Positions 46,868 through 58,416 of a DNA stretch of 64,000 bases are shown here, piece after piece. Location: positions 124,001 through 188,000 of the forward strand of contig CACVBU010001187.1 in assembly GCA_902728285.1 (NCBI GenBank). Reading direction: 5' to 3'. The position numbers and the translations under genes are program-made. This stretch comes from Clytia hemisphaerica (lineage: Eukaryota > Cnidaria > Hydrozoa > Leptothecata > Clytiidae). Position 1 is the first letter of the stretch; each line of letters opens with the position of its first letter. The notes beneath the pieces were generated by a model that was given only the letters and a program-made list of their open reading frames with translations, was not told where the DNA came from and made no database searches.

Positions 46868-49800
46868 ATGGGTGAAGTTAGTGTGGAAAGACCTCCAGGT
46901 AAGAAAGCATTATTTACTTTAATTCCAAAAAGTCAAAAGCAGCTAGAATTAACTAACAACAATTGAAAAGTACACTGTTTTGAACCTACTGTTTTTGACA
47001 AAGCTGATTTAACTTATTATCAGTACAATATTTACTGGACATCTTTCTCTTCCTTTAGTGCACAAATTTACAAAAACAGCTGAAAGGGAAGCCATTGAGA
47101 GAAGAAGGTTGGTCTTTTTGATTGATGTTACGGTATTGTGTCATGATTATTTCTTTTCTGACAACTGCAGTTAGCTTTTAATATATCTCTTTAATTATTT
47201 TTAGTAGGTTAATGTTGAGGTTATAGATTGAATTATCCCAAGGATCAAAAACCATCTTTTTCAAAACTTTTAGGCAGAGGTTCTCTCAACTAGCTACACC
47301 AAAAACATCAAAAACTATTTGGGCAACTGTCGAGTAAGTATATCAACAGAAATGTTTTCGTTTTCTCTTTTTTTAGTGCTGTCGCAACTAATACATCAAA
47401 TTTGAAAAAACTTATTATGCACTGCTCTTAAAGAAGAGGTGTCTGTTAGATTTGAGAAGACTTTCACAACTCTCAGAATTAGTCGTCTTGACGTTACAAT
47501 TGCAAAATAGATTTCAAAAATAAGGTTAATTTTCTTTTTAGTATTGACTATATTAAAGCCTGTATTGACTTTATTACATTCGTTACATTTAATTACATTA
47601 CAAAAATAATAATGATTGCATTTGATTCAAAAATCTTATTTTAAAGGCCTCCACTGACATGGGGCAACCAAGATCCAATGAGGCCCATAAGCACAGCTGC
47701 ATTGAATACAAACGCAAGTGAACGTTTGTCTGCTCTTGCTACACCAAAGAAGAATTTCCAATTCGATCACCCACAGAAATGTAGTCGGTATGGTATTGTT
47801 TGTATATTCTGTTTTCTTACCATTTTAGTCACACAGGGGAAACATTTTATTTTTTAATGACTTTTTATTGTAAAATTTTCACCGTGGTTGTTCAACAATC
47901 GGAAAAGTTTTTTCTTTTAGCTCAAAAATCGACGCATTGAGAGGAAAAAATCTTTGATGATAATTTTAAATGATTACTCTTTGCTGACAAAAGTTATCAT
48001 TCATTTCTAAGAATTTCGTTTTTTTTCAGCCATTGTTTTGTTTACTCTGCTGGTCGCTCATCTGTCATTTGGGATGTCAGTCCACTGGCTATGAAATCGA
48101 ACCCCAGTGAAAGAATTGAAGAACTTTCGAAACCAAAGAAATTAACAATGGGTTATTCAGAAGATAGGTAAGTGTAAGATGACACTTTTTCCTTTATCAA
48201 GGCAGTCTTTATATATAATCGAATTTCCTAGATTCCATTTATTGTTGCCGAGTTTAATTTTGGCACATCTTTTTTTATCAATTGATACTTATTTCTTATT
48301 TAGGACAAGAATCCAACAAAAGTGATTTTAAAGTAATGCTCTAAATGAGTTTCATTTCCGTCTCTTAGTTTAAAGAGTTCCGCCTCGAACTTGGGCAAAA
48401 AATCAATAAAGTATCATAAGTATCAAGAATCTTGTTTTTTTTTTTTGTGAAAAGTCTGATTTCTTTCTGAGAAGAAAAACCCTTCTGATAAATTAAATTA
48501 ATGACATTCCATATCATTTCCTATCGTAGGTCAAGTTACGTTCTTGGTTGTGGGCGATCCTCTCCCATTTGGGGTATCACTTCATCAGCAAAGAAAGCTG
48601 CCCTCAGTGATCGAGTAGAAGCTTTATCACACCCAAAGATTGCGCATAAAGAATATCAACCTCCTCGTGGTGTAAGTCATTAAAATAATTTTTCATGTTG
48701 TTTTCTTGAATATTTTAAATCGGTGCTTTTTTCAACCTTTATGCTCAATGTTGAGGAAACCTACATTTCCAGATTTTGATTTGCACGTTCCATTTCTGTT
48801 TCAACGGTTCATCATAGTCTAAATTTACAATTGACTTAGGAGGTTTTCACTACTTTTATCATCAACAATATGGAGCTTATAGCTTCTTTGATTAAAATAT
48901 TCTTTCTCTTAGGTTCAATGGCCAGTTTCCCAAAGTGCTAAAAGTGGAACCTTTCCGGATCACATCGAGACTTTGTCAAGACCCAAAGAACGTAATGACG
49001 GTGCCCATAGAGATTCTGTATGGAAAGTCAGCAAAGGTGCTAGAAGTACTCAAGCCTCCTCGCGTGTTCAGGTATTTTTCGTTCGTTTTGGTTGTCAGTC
49101 AATGACAAGCCTAGAAATCCATGTAATGATTTCTTCTTTTATATACTGTTGGCGAAATGAATAGCATGGTTTTGACTATGAGTTTGAATTTCACATCTCC
49201 AAACGACAGTCGAAAACACAGCCAATCAAATTTTGCTACTCTTTCACTGGTCACACTTTCTTAGAAAAAAAAACAAGTTTCTAAACTTGCTTTAACTATC
49301 TAATAAGTCAGAATAGTGCTAAATTCGAATTTCCTAATGTAAATTTTTGAAGCGAAAATCTGCCTCACAGGTCAAACTCGTCTTGTATTTATATCAGATT
49401 ATAAAAATACAGGAAGGGTCTCTTGTCTATGAGAAACCTTGATAGCATTAACAATACTCGAAATACCTCACATAGAAATTGGTATTTTCAACCATTTTTG
49501 CACGTACAGAAAGCTTATGCTTATTAGTTAGATTTTGAATTAAATAATACTAAACAGTTTATGCGACTCTTATAATTAATCCAAGCATCCCCTGATTAGT
49601 AGGTCAAAAATTGAATCTAACCTAAGGGCATACTTTGTATCCTCGTTTTGAAGACTTAGGAAAACTTCCTAAAAAAATTTACAAGCTCAGCGTATGCGGT
49701 GTGTACCTTTTTTTTCAAAATAAAGCAAAAATTATCAAGAACAAAAAATTTCATTTTGCGATAGGAATTAGCGCAGCCCAAGAAATATACTGACGGTTAT

Positions 49801-50022
49801 CAACCAAATCGCGAGGGAGAATCGAGAGTGGCTCGATCAGCGTTAAGGGCTGCTGCAACCGAGCGTTTAAAAGAACTTTCTAACCCAATCATCCGAGACA
49901 CTATGGATCATGTACAATTTGATCCCCTGGCTTTCCAAGTCAAAGAAACTGCACTGAAAGGCAGAGTTCCTGATCGAATCCATGACCTTGCTATTCCTGT
50001 TATTCGAGGTCCCAAAAATTAG
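46868..50022 (+). CDS. THEG: THEG (testicular haploid expressed gene) family protein
   Basis: Eight exons, all GT-AG and in phase: 46868-46898, 47059-47107, 47274-47333, 47647-47787, 48030-48167, 48530-48671, 48913-49071 and 49765-50022. The product is 325 residues. It is built from eight THEG repeats, each centred on an R(x)3L(S/A)xP motif: QRFSQLATPK, ERLSALATPK, ERIEELSKPK, DRVEALSHPK, DHIETLSRPK, SRVQELAQPK, ERLKELSNPI and DRIHDLAIPV. Spacers often carry an aromatic W-x-V/I-S block such as VIWDVSPLA. From exon 3 on, most exons correspond to one repeat. The family is a sperm axoneme/flagellum component in animals, so male-germline expression is expected. No signal peptide or membrane segment. 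THEG-like paralogues (THEGL) cannot be excluded. Confidence 0.9.
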
Positions 50023-50035
50023 TTTTTCTTTTTAT

Positions 50036-50067
50036 TTTGTTTGTTTGTTTGTTTGTTTGTTTGTTCG
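50036..50067. repeat. (TTTG)n microsatellite
   Basis: Seven or so tandem GTTT units about 15 bases after the THEG stop codon, in its 3' untranslated region. Confidence 0.8.
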
Positions 50068-52808
50068 TGTCTTGTGATATGTATTTTTTGATTTTTTGAT
50101 TTCTTTTTCTTTAACATGAAGGACTATCAGACGAGAGATCACTTACTTTAGCGCTTAAAAAAATGATAAAATTATGAACTTTGGATTTAAAAAGCTCTAA
50201 TTTCCGATCTCTTTATCTGATCTTTTTTCCTTTTTGCAATTTGATCTCCAATTTTCTTGGAATTGACAAAATCTCTCTAATTCGAAAGGCGATCTTTAAA
50301 TTTAAAGTATATATTTTTTTTATAATGATTGAATAATTTTTTGATAATACGATAATTTTTGTACATATTTTATACTGATCGGAACTTATTTTTTGATAAA
50401 TATAATATATAACAATGATTGAAATTACTAAATATTTACATTTTGTCTCTTTTCTCGACTCCACTTGGTCGAATCTAGTCAGTATTTCAGTCATTCTGAA
50501 AACTAATTTTTCCAAATCAATAAGCATAATTTAAAATACAACTAAAATTTTCATTTTTGTTGAAAAAGTAAATTATATTTGTCCAGAAAAGATAGGCTCA
50601 AAATTAGTCCAGTGGATTGCAATTATTATTTTTTTTAATTGGTGAGAGATGTCAATGAATCAAATTTCTTCTCAGAAAGCGTTGCTAATTTTGGATAAAA
50701 ATCAGGTGTAAGGTAAAAATCTCTACTCTAAGGGCCCCTAAAACGTCAAATTACTGCCTTGCAACCGGGTCGGTTTAACTGCAATTTTGGACATTTTCTA
50801 CAGACACCACCACCCTTGCAGTTATTCCATAGTGTACAAACTGATTTTACCCTCAAAATTGGTGTATACCACCCCCAAAAGTGCCAAATTTGACATTTTT
50901 TCACCGAATTCCTCATTTTTTATACCATTTTACTGGGTACGTCTTATTAACGACCGTTCAAGAGTTAAACATCTCAATCATTTTCCAAGTTTGTTAAAAT
51001 ATCTGTTTGTTAAAAAAAAAATGTTTTGAATTTTTTTGCTTCCGGAATTTTTAAAAACCTAAAATTTTAAGTGAAAAATTGAAAAATGTGCTCACTTAGT
51101 ACACCATATCCTACCAAAATCGACAATTTTGGGCTTAGGCACCACCCATGTTGCAGTTAGTCCACTGGTGGAGTAACTGTTTTCCCAAATTTTGGTTTAT
51201 ATACCACCACGGTAGTAATTGTCATAGTGTTTATATAATAACTGCATGACCCCCCCCCCCTGACCGGATCGGTTTTTACTTTCTGACTTTGACAAAGCCG
51301 TCCTTTACAAACAATGTGCTAGCTGATTTTTATAAGAATCAGTAATTTCTGATGAGTCTTCGTACTAGCCACGACTCGTTTTTATGATATTCTCATTTTT
51401 CTCCGGATGTTCTTTAACTTTTTGAGCTTTAAGCCAAAAAATGTTTTTAACATGTTCTTATTTTCACCATTTTGTAAGTATTTTTGTACATTTTCCTAAC
51501 AAACTGGGTGTTTTCGATTCTTCGAAGCCTTAAAATGTTCTTAAATTGCTCTTAATTTCGGCACTTTTAAACCTCGTTGTTCTTATAAAAATAAGAACTA
51601 ATTTATGGATTGTTTAAGACTATGAAATGTATCATTCTATGCAATTCCACTTAACCTATAATACGTAACTAAGAAGGACTGAAGATCTAACTCGATGCAT
51701 TATTCATCAGTTGAATATTTGTTGTCATGACAACATAATAGTGTGAAATAATGAAAATGAAGAAACTATTCTTCTCTTCTTTCTGATTTCTCATTTGAGA
51801 GATATGAGAGAGAGGAAAATGTTATATTAAGAATTAGTGAAAAATTGCGATGAGAAGAATAGAATTGATGAGGATAACAAAATTCTTCTTCGAATGTCTC
51901 AAAATAGAATGTGATAAATTGTAAACATCTAAAAATCAGTATGTGGCATATTATAGAACTATGTGTAGTGTGAGACTTGTGTTGAAGTTTTAAGGGAGTG
52001 AGGGGACAATTTTTATGTTTACTTTTCGAATTTGTCCTAAATTTGACCAAATTTTTAAATGTTTGTTGTTTTTTCAGTTATTTTTACAATTTATGTTTGT
52101 TTTGGTGGAAGTATTCAATGTGTTGGATTTTTGATTTAGCTCGTATTTGTGGTTCTGAGAGCTTATTATTTGTCCCAAATGAGAATGCAACAGTAATATG
52201 ATTTTTTAGTTTGCCTCGATTTTTTTCACCATCTTAGACATTTTAGATCATAGTATTTTTATCATGGTTTTGGGATTATTTTGAATTTTTGCAGATGTTG
52301 CTACTGAGGTTTCGAGGTTTTTTATCACCAAATTCTTGACTTTCTTCAAATGAAAATAAGTTTTTCTCCCTGATAACATCGTTGACGCCATCTTCCAATA
52401 TATCTTTCAAATTTAAAAATCATTTATTCATTTCATCGCAAGCAGTTGACATATTTGAAGCCTTCTCATTCAAGAAAAAGTCTTTTCACAACTTGTCACT
52501 GCCGCCGAAATGTGTCACAAATTTTCCGTTCCCATCATTTTGATTGATTCTTTTTGAAAAAGAATCTGTCGGAAATTGAAGGATAAATTTCTTAATCCAA
52601 TTAAAAATAGATGTTTCTTTATATTTTTAGAGATTAAATTTGCCATTGTCTTCGCAACTTTTCTTATTTTCCATGATTCCTGCCACCCCACTTTATACCG
52701 TTAGAGAAAATCAGAGACTCTGGCAGATCATTAGAAATAGATATTTATTTTTGATTGTTGTATACAACGTGCCTCATTTGAAACCTAGCCCAAATCTTAT
52801 TGTAAGAT
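50068..52808. other. Spacer, mostly AT-rich
   Basis: No gene recognised. The segment at about 50735-51290 contains CACCACC and GTAGTAATTGTCATAG words that also occur near 29310-29430 on the opposite strand, suggesting a decayed dispersed repeat. A poly-C run at about 51250 marks one end. The part at 51320-51600 has TTATAAGAA words like the CACGCTTTTTTTTATAAG family but no clear ends. Confidence 0.4.
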
Positions 52809-52907
52809 ACCCAGCCTGCACACAACGGTGTTTCAACGTTCATCTAACGTTATATGGACGTTATGAACATTAGATAAACGTTAAAACAACGTTGTGTACC
52901 AGCTGGG
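52809..52907. mobile_element. AACGTT-rich hairpin MITE, TA-flanked
   Basis: 99 bp from CCCAGCCTGCACACAACG to AACGTTGTGTACCAGCTGGG. Central arms GTTCATCTAACGTTATATGG and complement make it a near-complete hairpin. Flanked by TA on both sides. Same family as 6915-7012. Confidence 0.75.
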
Positions 52908-54869
52908 TAGACCCTCCTTTGATGTTTTGTGTTAGTTAAAGCCATAATTTTTGGTTATTGCTGCAGGGAAGTTTTTCGTTAGAATTTTATCAAACTGATT
53001 TCCATACCTGAATTTCTCTATTTCTATAGCTTCCTTTATTCACACAAGAAGAAGCTCCTTTTTTTACGATATTTTCCAGCTTGCTCTTATCTGAATTTAG
53101 TTTTGAGTGATAATTCACAACATTTCAAAGCCCTCATTCTAATATCTCTTTGACGTATAATGTTATGAAACTTGCTGTTGACTTGACTTTTGCACTCTTA
53201 AAAGAAGCTTGCAGAGAGGTTGGAATGAATGATGACAGTTTTTTCTCGATTAAACCATTTCATTTCACCAATATTGGGGCAATTCTTAACGGTGACTTAT
53301 TGGCAAGCTACTTTGATACACCCCCGTATCAGCGACCCAGGGAAATTCGTCTTATCCATGGAATTTTATATTCTATTATTTTCAGCTAAAAATAGCGAGT
53401 TTGGATTTTCAAAGTCTCTTCCAAGTGAGAATGAGAATACAATATTTTTCCAATAGGGATGTATTCAGGGTATTCTTCCAATCGGCACCGACTTTTCCTC
53501 GCTGGGTCTGTGATGGGTCTCTTCTCCTTTTTCAAGGAAGTATTGTAAACAAGAATTCAATCTCAAGACTGTGTTAATTATTTATCTAATTGGATAATTT
53601 TTATTCAATAGTATGTGTCAAATATACTTTATTCACCATTGCTAAGAATTAATTCTTGATATATTCAATTCATTTTTATTCCCAAGAGAAAATATTATGA
53701 TTTTTGCATTTGAGAAAAAATTTTGTGTGCCATGTTTAGCCAAAACGAGTTATTTCTTTCTGGTTTTGTTGCTTTGAAATTTTACGAAAGACTTATACCA
53801 AATAGTTTTCCAAGGTACTACACCGGTAAATTATTTTGTTGAAATTTTATCATCATGATTTCTTCAGTCCTGTCTCAGTGACCAGACGAGAAAGGGTGAA
53901 TAAGATTCTCACAGAAATGCGACGGCCATGGAACACCTATGTTTTTTTTCAGTTAGATTAGATGTGTGTTTTTCCCACATTTTCGAATCGTTATTAAATT
54001 TCTTAGCTACGTATCTCTTGTTTCGTGTCGAAAACTTTGTAATATAGAAAATGAGTTGATTAATATTTCGCAACCATCAGACTAGTTATATATCTTGAAA
54101 CCCAGACTTGTGCTAAACCGGGAATAAATCACAGTATAGAGATAATTTTTGGTCACATATTTGTGTTGCCATGCAAATCTGAAGATTTATTCTTTTCTTC
54201 TTCTTCAATTTCATAATCATAAAGCAGTTAAAAGTAAATATAATTTTCTTGGAATTTGTATTAGGTAATCTGAGATTCAAGCAAAGCATTCTTTGGAAAG
54301 TTTTTATCAGATTTTGTTTTACAAATTATTGTAGTAATGAATATTTGATAGCAAGATTTTGCATTTTTTGATAAAAGGAAAAACCTCTAAAGTTTGAATA
54401 TTTCATGTTTTTCAGTCTACCACTAAAAAAAGTATATTTGAACTAAACAAAAAGTTTGGTTACATCTTTTCCATTTTCAATGAGTAATCCTCGGTTCATG
54501 TTGGTAGACCCCTTTCTGATTTTATTTTCGAATCATTTATTCATACAGAGATAAACCCTCCCATGGAGAATGTTGGTCCTAAATTCAGAATTCTAATAAA
54601 TAAACGACACAGTTACTAAAGAAAACGAAATATTTTTCACAAGGGGTTTTTCCTCAATTTTATTCGAGAAGAAGAAAATTTTAACGAAGAAGAAAAGGGA
54701 TTATGGGAAAGGTTTAAAGGGTAAGGCTTCAATATCATAACGTTTGATGCTGGTTTGCCGTCCCTAGAATGCATTGGCGTAATATCTTTTGTTGAAGTTG
54801 AACTTATTGTTTTGGAGATGACCGAGCAGTTTTATTTCATCTTTCGTGTTACAGTGAAATAAATAGAAG
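52908..54869. other. Spacer, no gene recognised
   Basis: AT-rich sequence. A plus-strand frame at 53150-53389 has a plausible peptide composition but no recognisable domain or splice support, so I do not annotate it. Confidence 0.4.
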
Positions 54870-55345
54870 AGTGTGATTTTTTTCGTGCCTTGCGTGCCTT
54901 CGTGCCCTTCGTGCCTTTTGAAAAAAAGTTCGTGCCTTTCGAAAAAAAGTTCGTGCCTTTTAAAAAAAGTTCGTGCCTTTGAAAAAAAAGTTCGTGCCTT
55001 TCGAAAAAAAGTTCGTGCCTTTCGAAAAAAAGTTCGTGTCTTTCGAAAAAAAGTTCGTGCCTTTCGAAAAAAAGTTCGTGCCTTTCGAAAAAAAGTTCGT
55101 GCCTTTCGAAAAAGAAGTTCGTGCCTTTCGAAAAAGAAGTTCGTGCCTTTTGAAAAAAAGTTCGTGCCTTTGAAAAAAAAGTTTGTGCCTTTCGAAAAAA
55201 AGTTCGTGCCTTTCGAAAAAAAGTTTGTGCCTTTTTAAAAAAAATTCGTGCCTTCAAAAAAAAAGTTCGTGCCTTTTGAAAAAAAGTTCGTGCCTTTTGA
55301 AAAAAAATTCGTGCCTTTGATTTGAAAAGAAAGTTCGTACCTTTT
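54870..55345. repeat. 21-bp satellite array (left)
   Basis: About 20 tandem copies of AAAGTTCGTGCCTTTCGAAAA, with variants in the TTTCG/TTTTG part. It is preceded by a head TTCGTGCCTTGCGTGCCTT and GTGTGATTTTTT. All six-frame open frames here are repeat artefacts. Confidence 0.9.
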
Positions 55346-55645
55346 CAAAAATAGTTAATGTTAATGACAAACAAAATAACCAGCTAACCAGCAGCGATTT
55401 TTTGAGGTGGCGCCGAAAAGGAAGGGGCGCAAAAAAGGCTCTTCACAAAACACTGATTTCAGAGCCCCTTTCCCCTTTTTACCTCACAAACGACAGTTTT
55501 TAGCCCTATAAAATAGAGATATGTCGAAAAAAAATGTTTGCGCTTTTCGCTTGCCTTCATTTTTTACAATTTTTCCTAAGGGGCGCCAAATTGCCAATAT
55601 TTTACTATTTTGCCTCCATCCCTGCAGTGTTTGCCAAGCCACCAC

Positions 55646-55779
55646 TAGACTAGCAAGCGTCTGTCTTTCCTTGGACACAGGAACGCGGGAATAGTGCTTA
55701 TAATATGAACATATAGAAAAATAGATCCTATTGCAAGTTTAATCTTCAGCGAAATACAACGACGTGGTTTACTAGTCTA
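55646..55779. mobile_element. Short TAGACTAG element with 9-bp duplication
   Basis: 134 bp, ends TAGACTAG and CTAGTCTA, flanked by the exact 9-bp repeat AGCCACCAC (55637-55645, 55780-55788). Same termini and duplication length as the element at 15178-15644; the inner sequence is different. Confidence 0.8.
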
Positions 55780-55864
55780 AGCCACCACGCGACTGGTGGA
55801 GAGGTGGTATATACCGTATCTGTCTTCCTCTCACGTTCGATTGAGAAAAAAAAGAAGACATTGC

Positions 55865-56064
55865 CAGACGGTGTCAATCGAACGAATCGAACGCCGAATC
55901 AATCGAACGCAATCGAACACAATCGAATATTACCCAGGAATCGGCCGTTCGATTAAGATTCGATTACGTTCGACAATCGAATCGCAATTATTCGATCGCG
56001 TTCGATTACGTTCGATTGGTTCGATTGCGATTTTTGTTCGAAGTTGTTCGATTGACACCGTCTG
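55865..56064. mobile_element. hAT-like MITE rich in AATCGAACG
   Basis: 200 bp with ends CAGACGGTGTCAATCGAAC and exact complement, flanked by the 8-bp repeat GACATTGC (55857-55864, 56065-56072). The interior is made of AATCGAAC/GTTCGATT words in both orientations. An 8-bp duplication with CAG ends fits hAT. Confidence 0.85.
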
Positions 56065-56154
56065 GACATTGCATATTGACGAATGTACTTTCGAATGTTT
56101 AGTTCAAGATTCGAATGTTTTGTTTTGAAAAGACAGGAAAGACAAAAAAGGATA

Positions 56155-56501
56155 CTTTATTGGTATATATTTTCGCGTGTTACAAATTTTCGCGGGTACT
56201 TAATTTCGCGAGTTTTTTGGTTAATTTTCGCGAAATTTAATACTGTCTAAATTTTTCAAAATTACAAAATCGCGAAATTAAATACGCGCGAAAAGTTTTT
56301 TTCTTAGTATTTTGTTAGTATTTTTATATCAAAAACGTTGTGTTTCAAGCAAAATCAGTCTTTTTCTTGCTTTATATTCCCACTTTCTGAAAATACCTAG
56401 TTTAGTGAATCGCGAAATTTAATACACGCGAAACACGTTTTTTCGAAAAAATTTCGCGATTCGCGAAAAATTGTAACACGCGAAAATATATACCAATAAG
56501 G
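56155..56501. mobile_element. MITE with CYTTATTGGTATATATTTTCGCG ends
   Basis: 347 bp, inverted ends TTATTGGTATATATTTTCGC and complement, with internal TCGCGAAA words. TA at 56153-56154 and 56502-56503. The right TA is also the left TA of the next element. Confidence 0.8.
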
Positions 56502-56503
56502 TA

Positions 56504-56822
56504 CCTTATCGGCCAAAACTTAGTCGGCCTTAACGGGGCCTTAATTTTAGTCGGCCCCAATAATTTTAGTCACCTCACGATCAAAATTTAGTCACTATAA
56601 GGCGGGCCGACTAATAATTAAGACTGACTAACTAACTGTAACTTTGTTAAAGTAATACCGATATGAAAAGTGGGATAAAGAAAGCTTAATTATAAACTTT
56701 TAATTTTGCCCAAATTTTTAGTCGGCCCAAATTTTTGTCAGCTCTAATTTTTAGTCGGCCGTAATTTTATAGCCAAGCCAAAATTTACTCACTTAGGGCT
56801 GACTAAGTTTTGGCCGATAAGG
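56504..56822. mobile_element. CCTTATCGGCC MITE
   Basis: 319 bp, ends CCTTATCGGCCAAAACTTAG and complement, internal TTAGTCGGCC words, TA on both sides (56502-56503, 56823-56824). Terminal sequence shared with 32079-32184. Confidence 0.8.
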
Positions 56823-56929
56823 TATAAATATGAATTGTCGGGATAGAGAGAGAAGTCAACAACACATACAAATTAGCGCCGATGCAAAGAAGAAGTGAAA
56901 GAAGAGCTAGAAATTGTTTTCCCGAAGCG

Positions 56930-57290
56930 AAAGGCACGAACTTTTTTTCAAAAGGCACGAAATTTTTTTTCAAAGGCACGAACTTTTTTTCAAAAGGCAC
57001 GAACTTTTTTTCGAAAGGCACGAAATTTTTTTTCAAAGGCACGAACTTTTTTTCAAAAGGCACGAACTTTTTTTCGAAAGGTACGAACTTTTTTTCAAAA
57101 GGCACGAACTTTTTTTCGAAAGGCACGAACTTTTTTTCAAAAGGCACGAACTTTTTTTCGAAAGGCACGAACTTTTTTTCAAAAGGCACGAACTTTTTTT
57201 CGAAAGGTACGAACTTTTTTTCAAAAGGCACGAACTTTTGTTCGAAAGGCACGAAGGGCACGCAAGGCACGAAAAAATCACACTCAACTG
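56930..57290. repeat. 21-bp satellite array (right, inverted)
   Basis: About 15 tandem copies of GGCACGAACTTTTTTTCAAAA, the reverse complement of the array at 54870-55345, with the head (GGCACGCAAGGCACGAAAAA, TCACACTC) at its right end. The two arrays thus face outward 1.6 kb apart. Confidence 0.9.
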
Positions 57291-58416
57291 CTACACGGTG
57301 CTTCATGCTGGTACAATCTTCAGGCAATGCAGTGTATTGTAGATTTTGTTTCAATTTTATTTGGTGGGAACTTAATTTGGCAGATTTTGGCTAAATCTGC
57401 CAAATCCTCCAAATTTTCTTTCCGCAAAAATGTCCTCCCCTAAGGTAGCTATTTTTCTTTCGGTGTCTCTGTGCTTGAAGAAAAAAATGTATTCTGGTGC
57501 TGAATTTGACGCACAGCAAAAAATAAGGATTTTAGGAGTTTTCACTGTTGAAGTCATCGTTGATTTGAAAGATAATTTCCTAGTATTTTGCTGTTTGCAT
57601 TCCTTGTTCACCCTACGCCACCTTATTCGACTCGACAGTTGTCTTAGATCCGTATCTGGATTTAGCACCTCTATGTTGACAAGCGGGTTCATCAAGGTAT
57701 TTTTCGTGATATTGATTTTGTTGCTTTATCCATGTTGATAGAATATTGCACCCAAGTTTTCAAAAGGTAGTTGCCTTTGAGGTTTACTCTTATGTTTGTT
57801 CTCACTTTCACTTTCATAATACCTCTAGCATCAGATTACCTCTTATTAAAACCTTTGTAGGTAATTTGACTCCGCCATCCTAATCAAAACTTTACTCGAA
57901 GACAAGTCATAACAACTACTGCATCTTTAGACATTTCGGAAGTAACTTGTATTTTGTTTTGAGATTTTAATCATAATATTTGAAAATATGTCGATGAATG
58001 TTTGTAACTTTAATATACTCAAAAACCTGTAGCGATGTGCGAAGATTTGAGGCAATGGGTGACTTTAAGCAATGAGACGTCGAATTGTTTTATCTTTTAG
58101 TTTTATTAATCTTTAAGTTTGAAGATTTTCTAAAGTGGAGAAATTTTAAAGTATTCCTACTTGATTGCAGGTATTCTTAAAACGTTTTGAGTCTTTTGAG
58201 TTATTCGTATACTTTTTATATATCCTTCTCTTGAAAGAAAGCGACGCCAAAGCTAGTTATAAAATTCAAGACTATACTTCTTTACTACATAGGAAGTTAA
58301 AATAAAATAACCTGAAGAAAAAGACGAATCGGACCATGCACACAAGATTAAAATAAACGTCTAAAACAGAAGAGGAACTTGAAAAGGAAGAAATTGATGA
58401 GGAAAAATAATGAGCC
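57291..58416. other. Upstream region of the two-pass membrane protein gene
   Basis: Contains one end of a TACCTTAAGG-type foldback relative (about 57365-57447). A plus-strand open stretch ends in a donor-like AAG|GTATTT near 57697 and could be an untranslated or alternative first exon. Not firmly assignable. Confidence 0.35.

Noticed and set aside
54832-55257. Long open frames in several reading frames (also 56803-57443)
   Set aside because: They are produced by 21-bp repeats whose length is a multiple of three; all frames stay open together and the peptides are trivial repeats.
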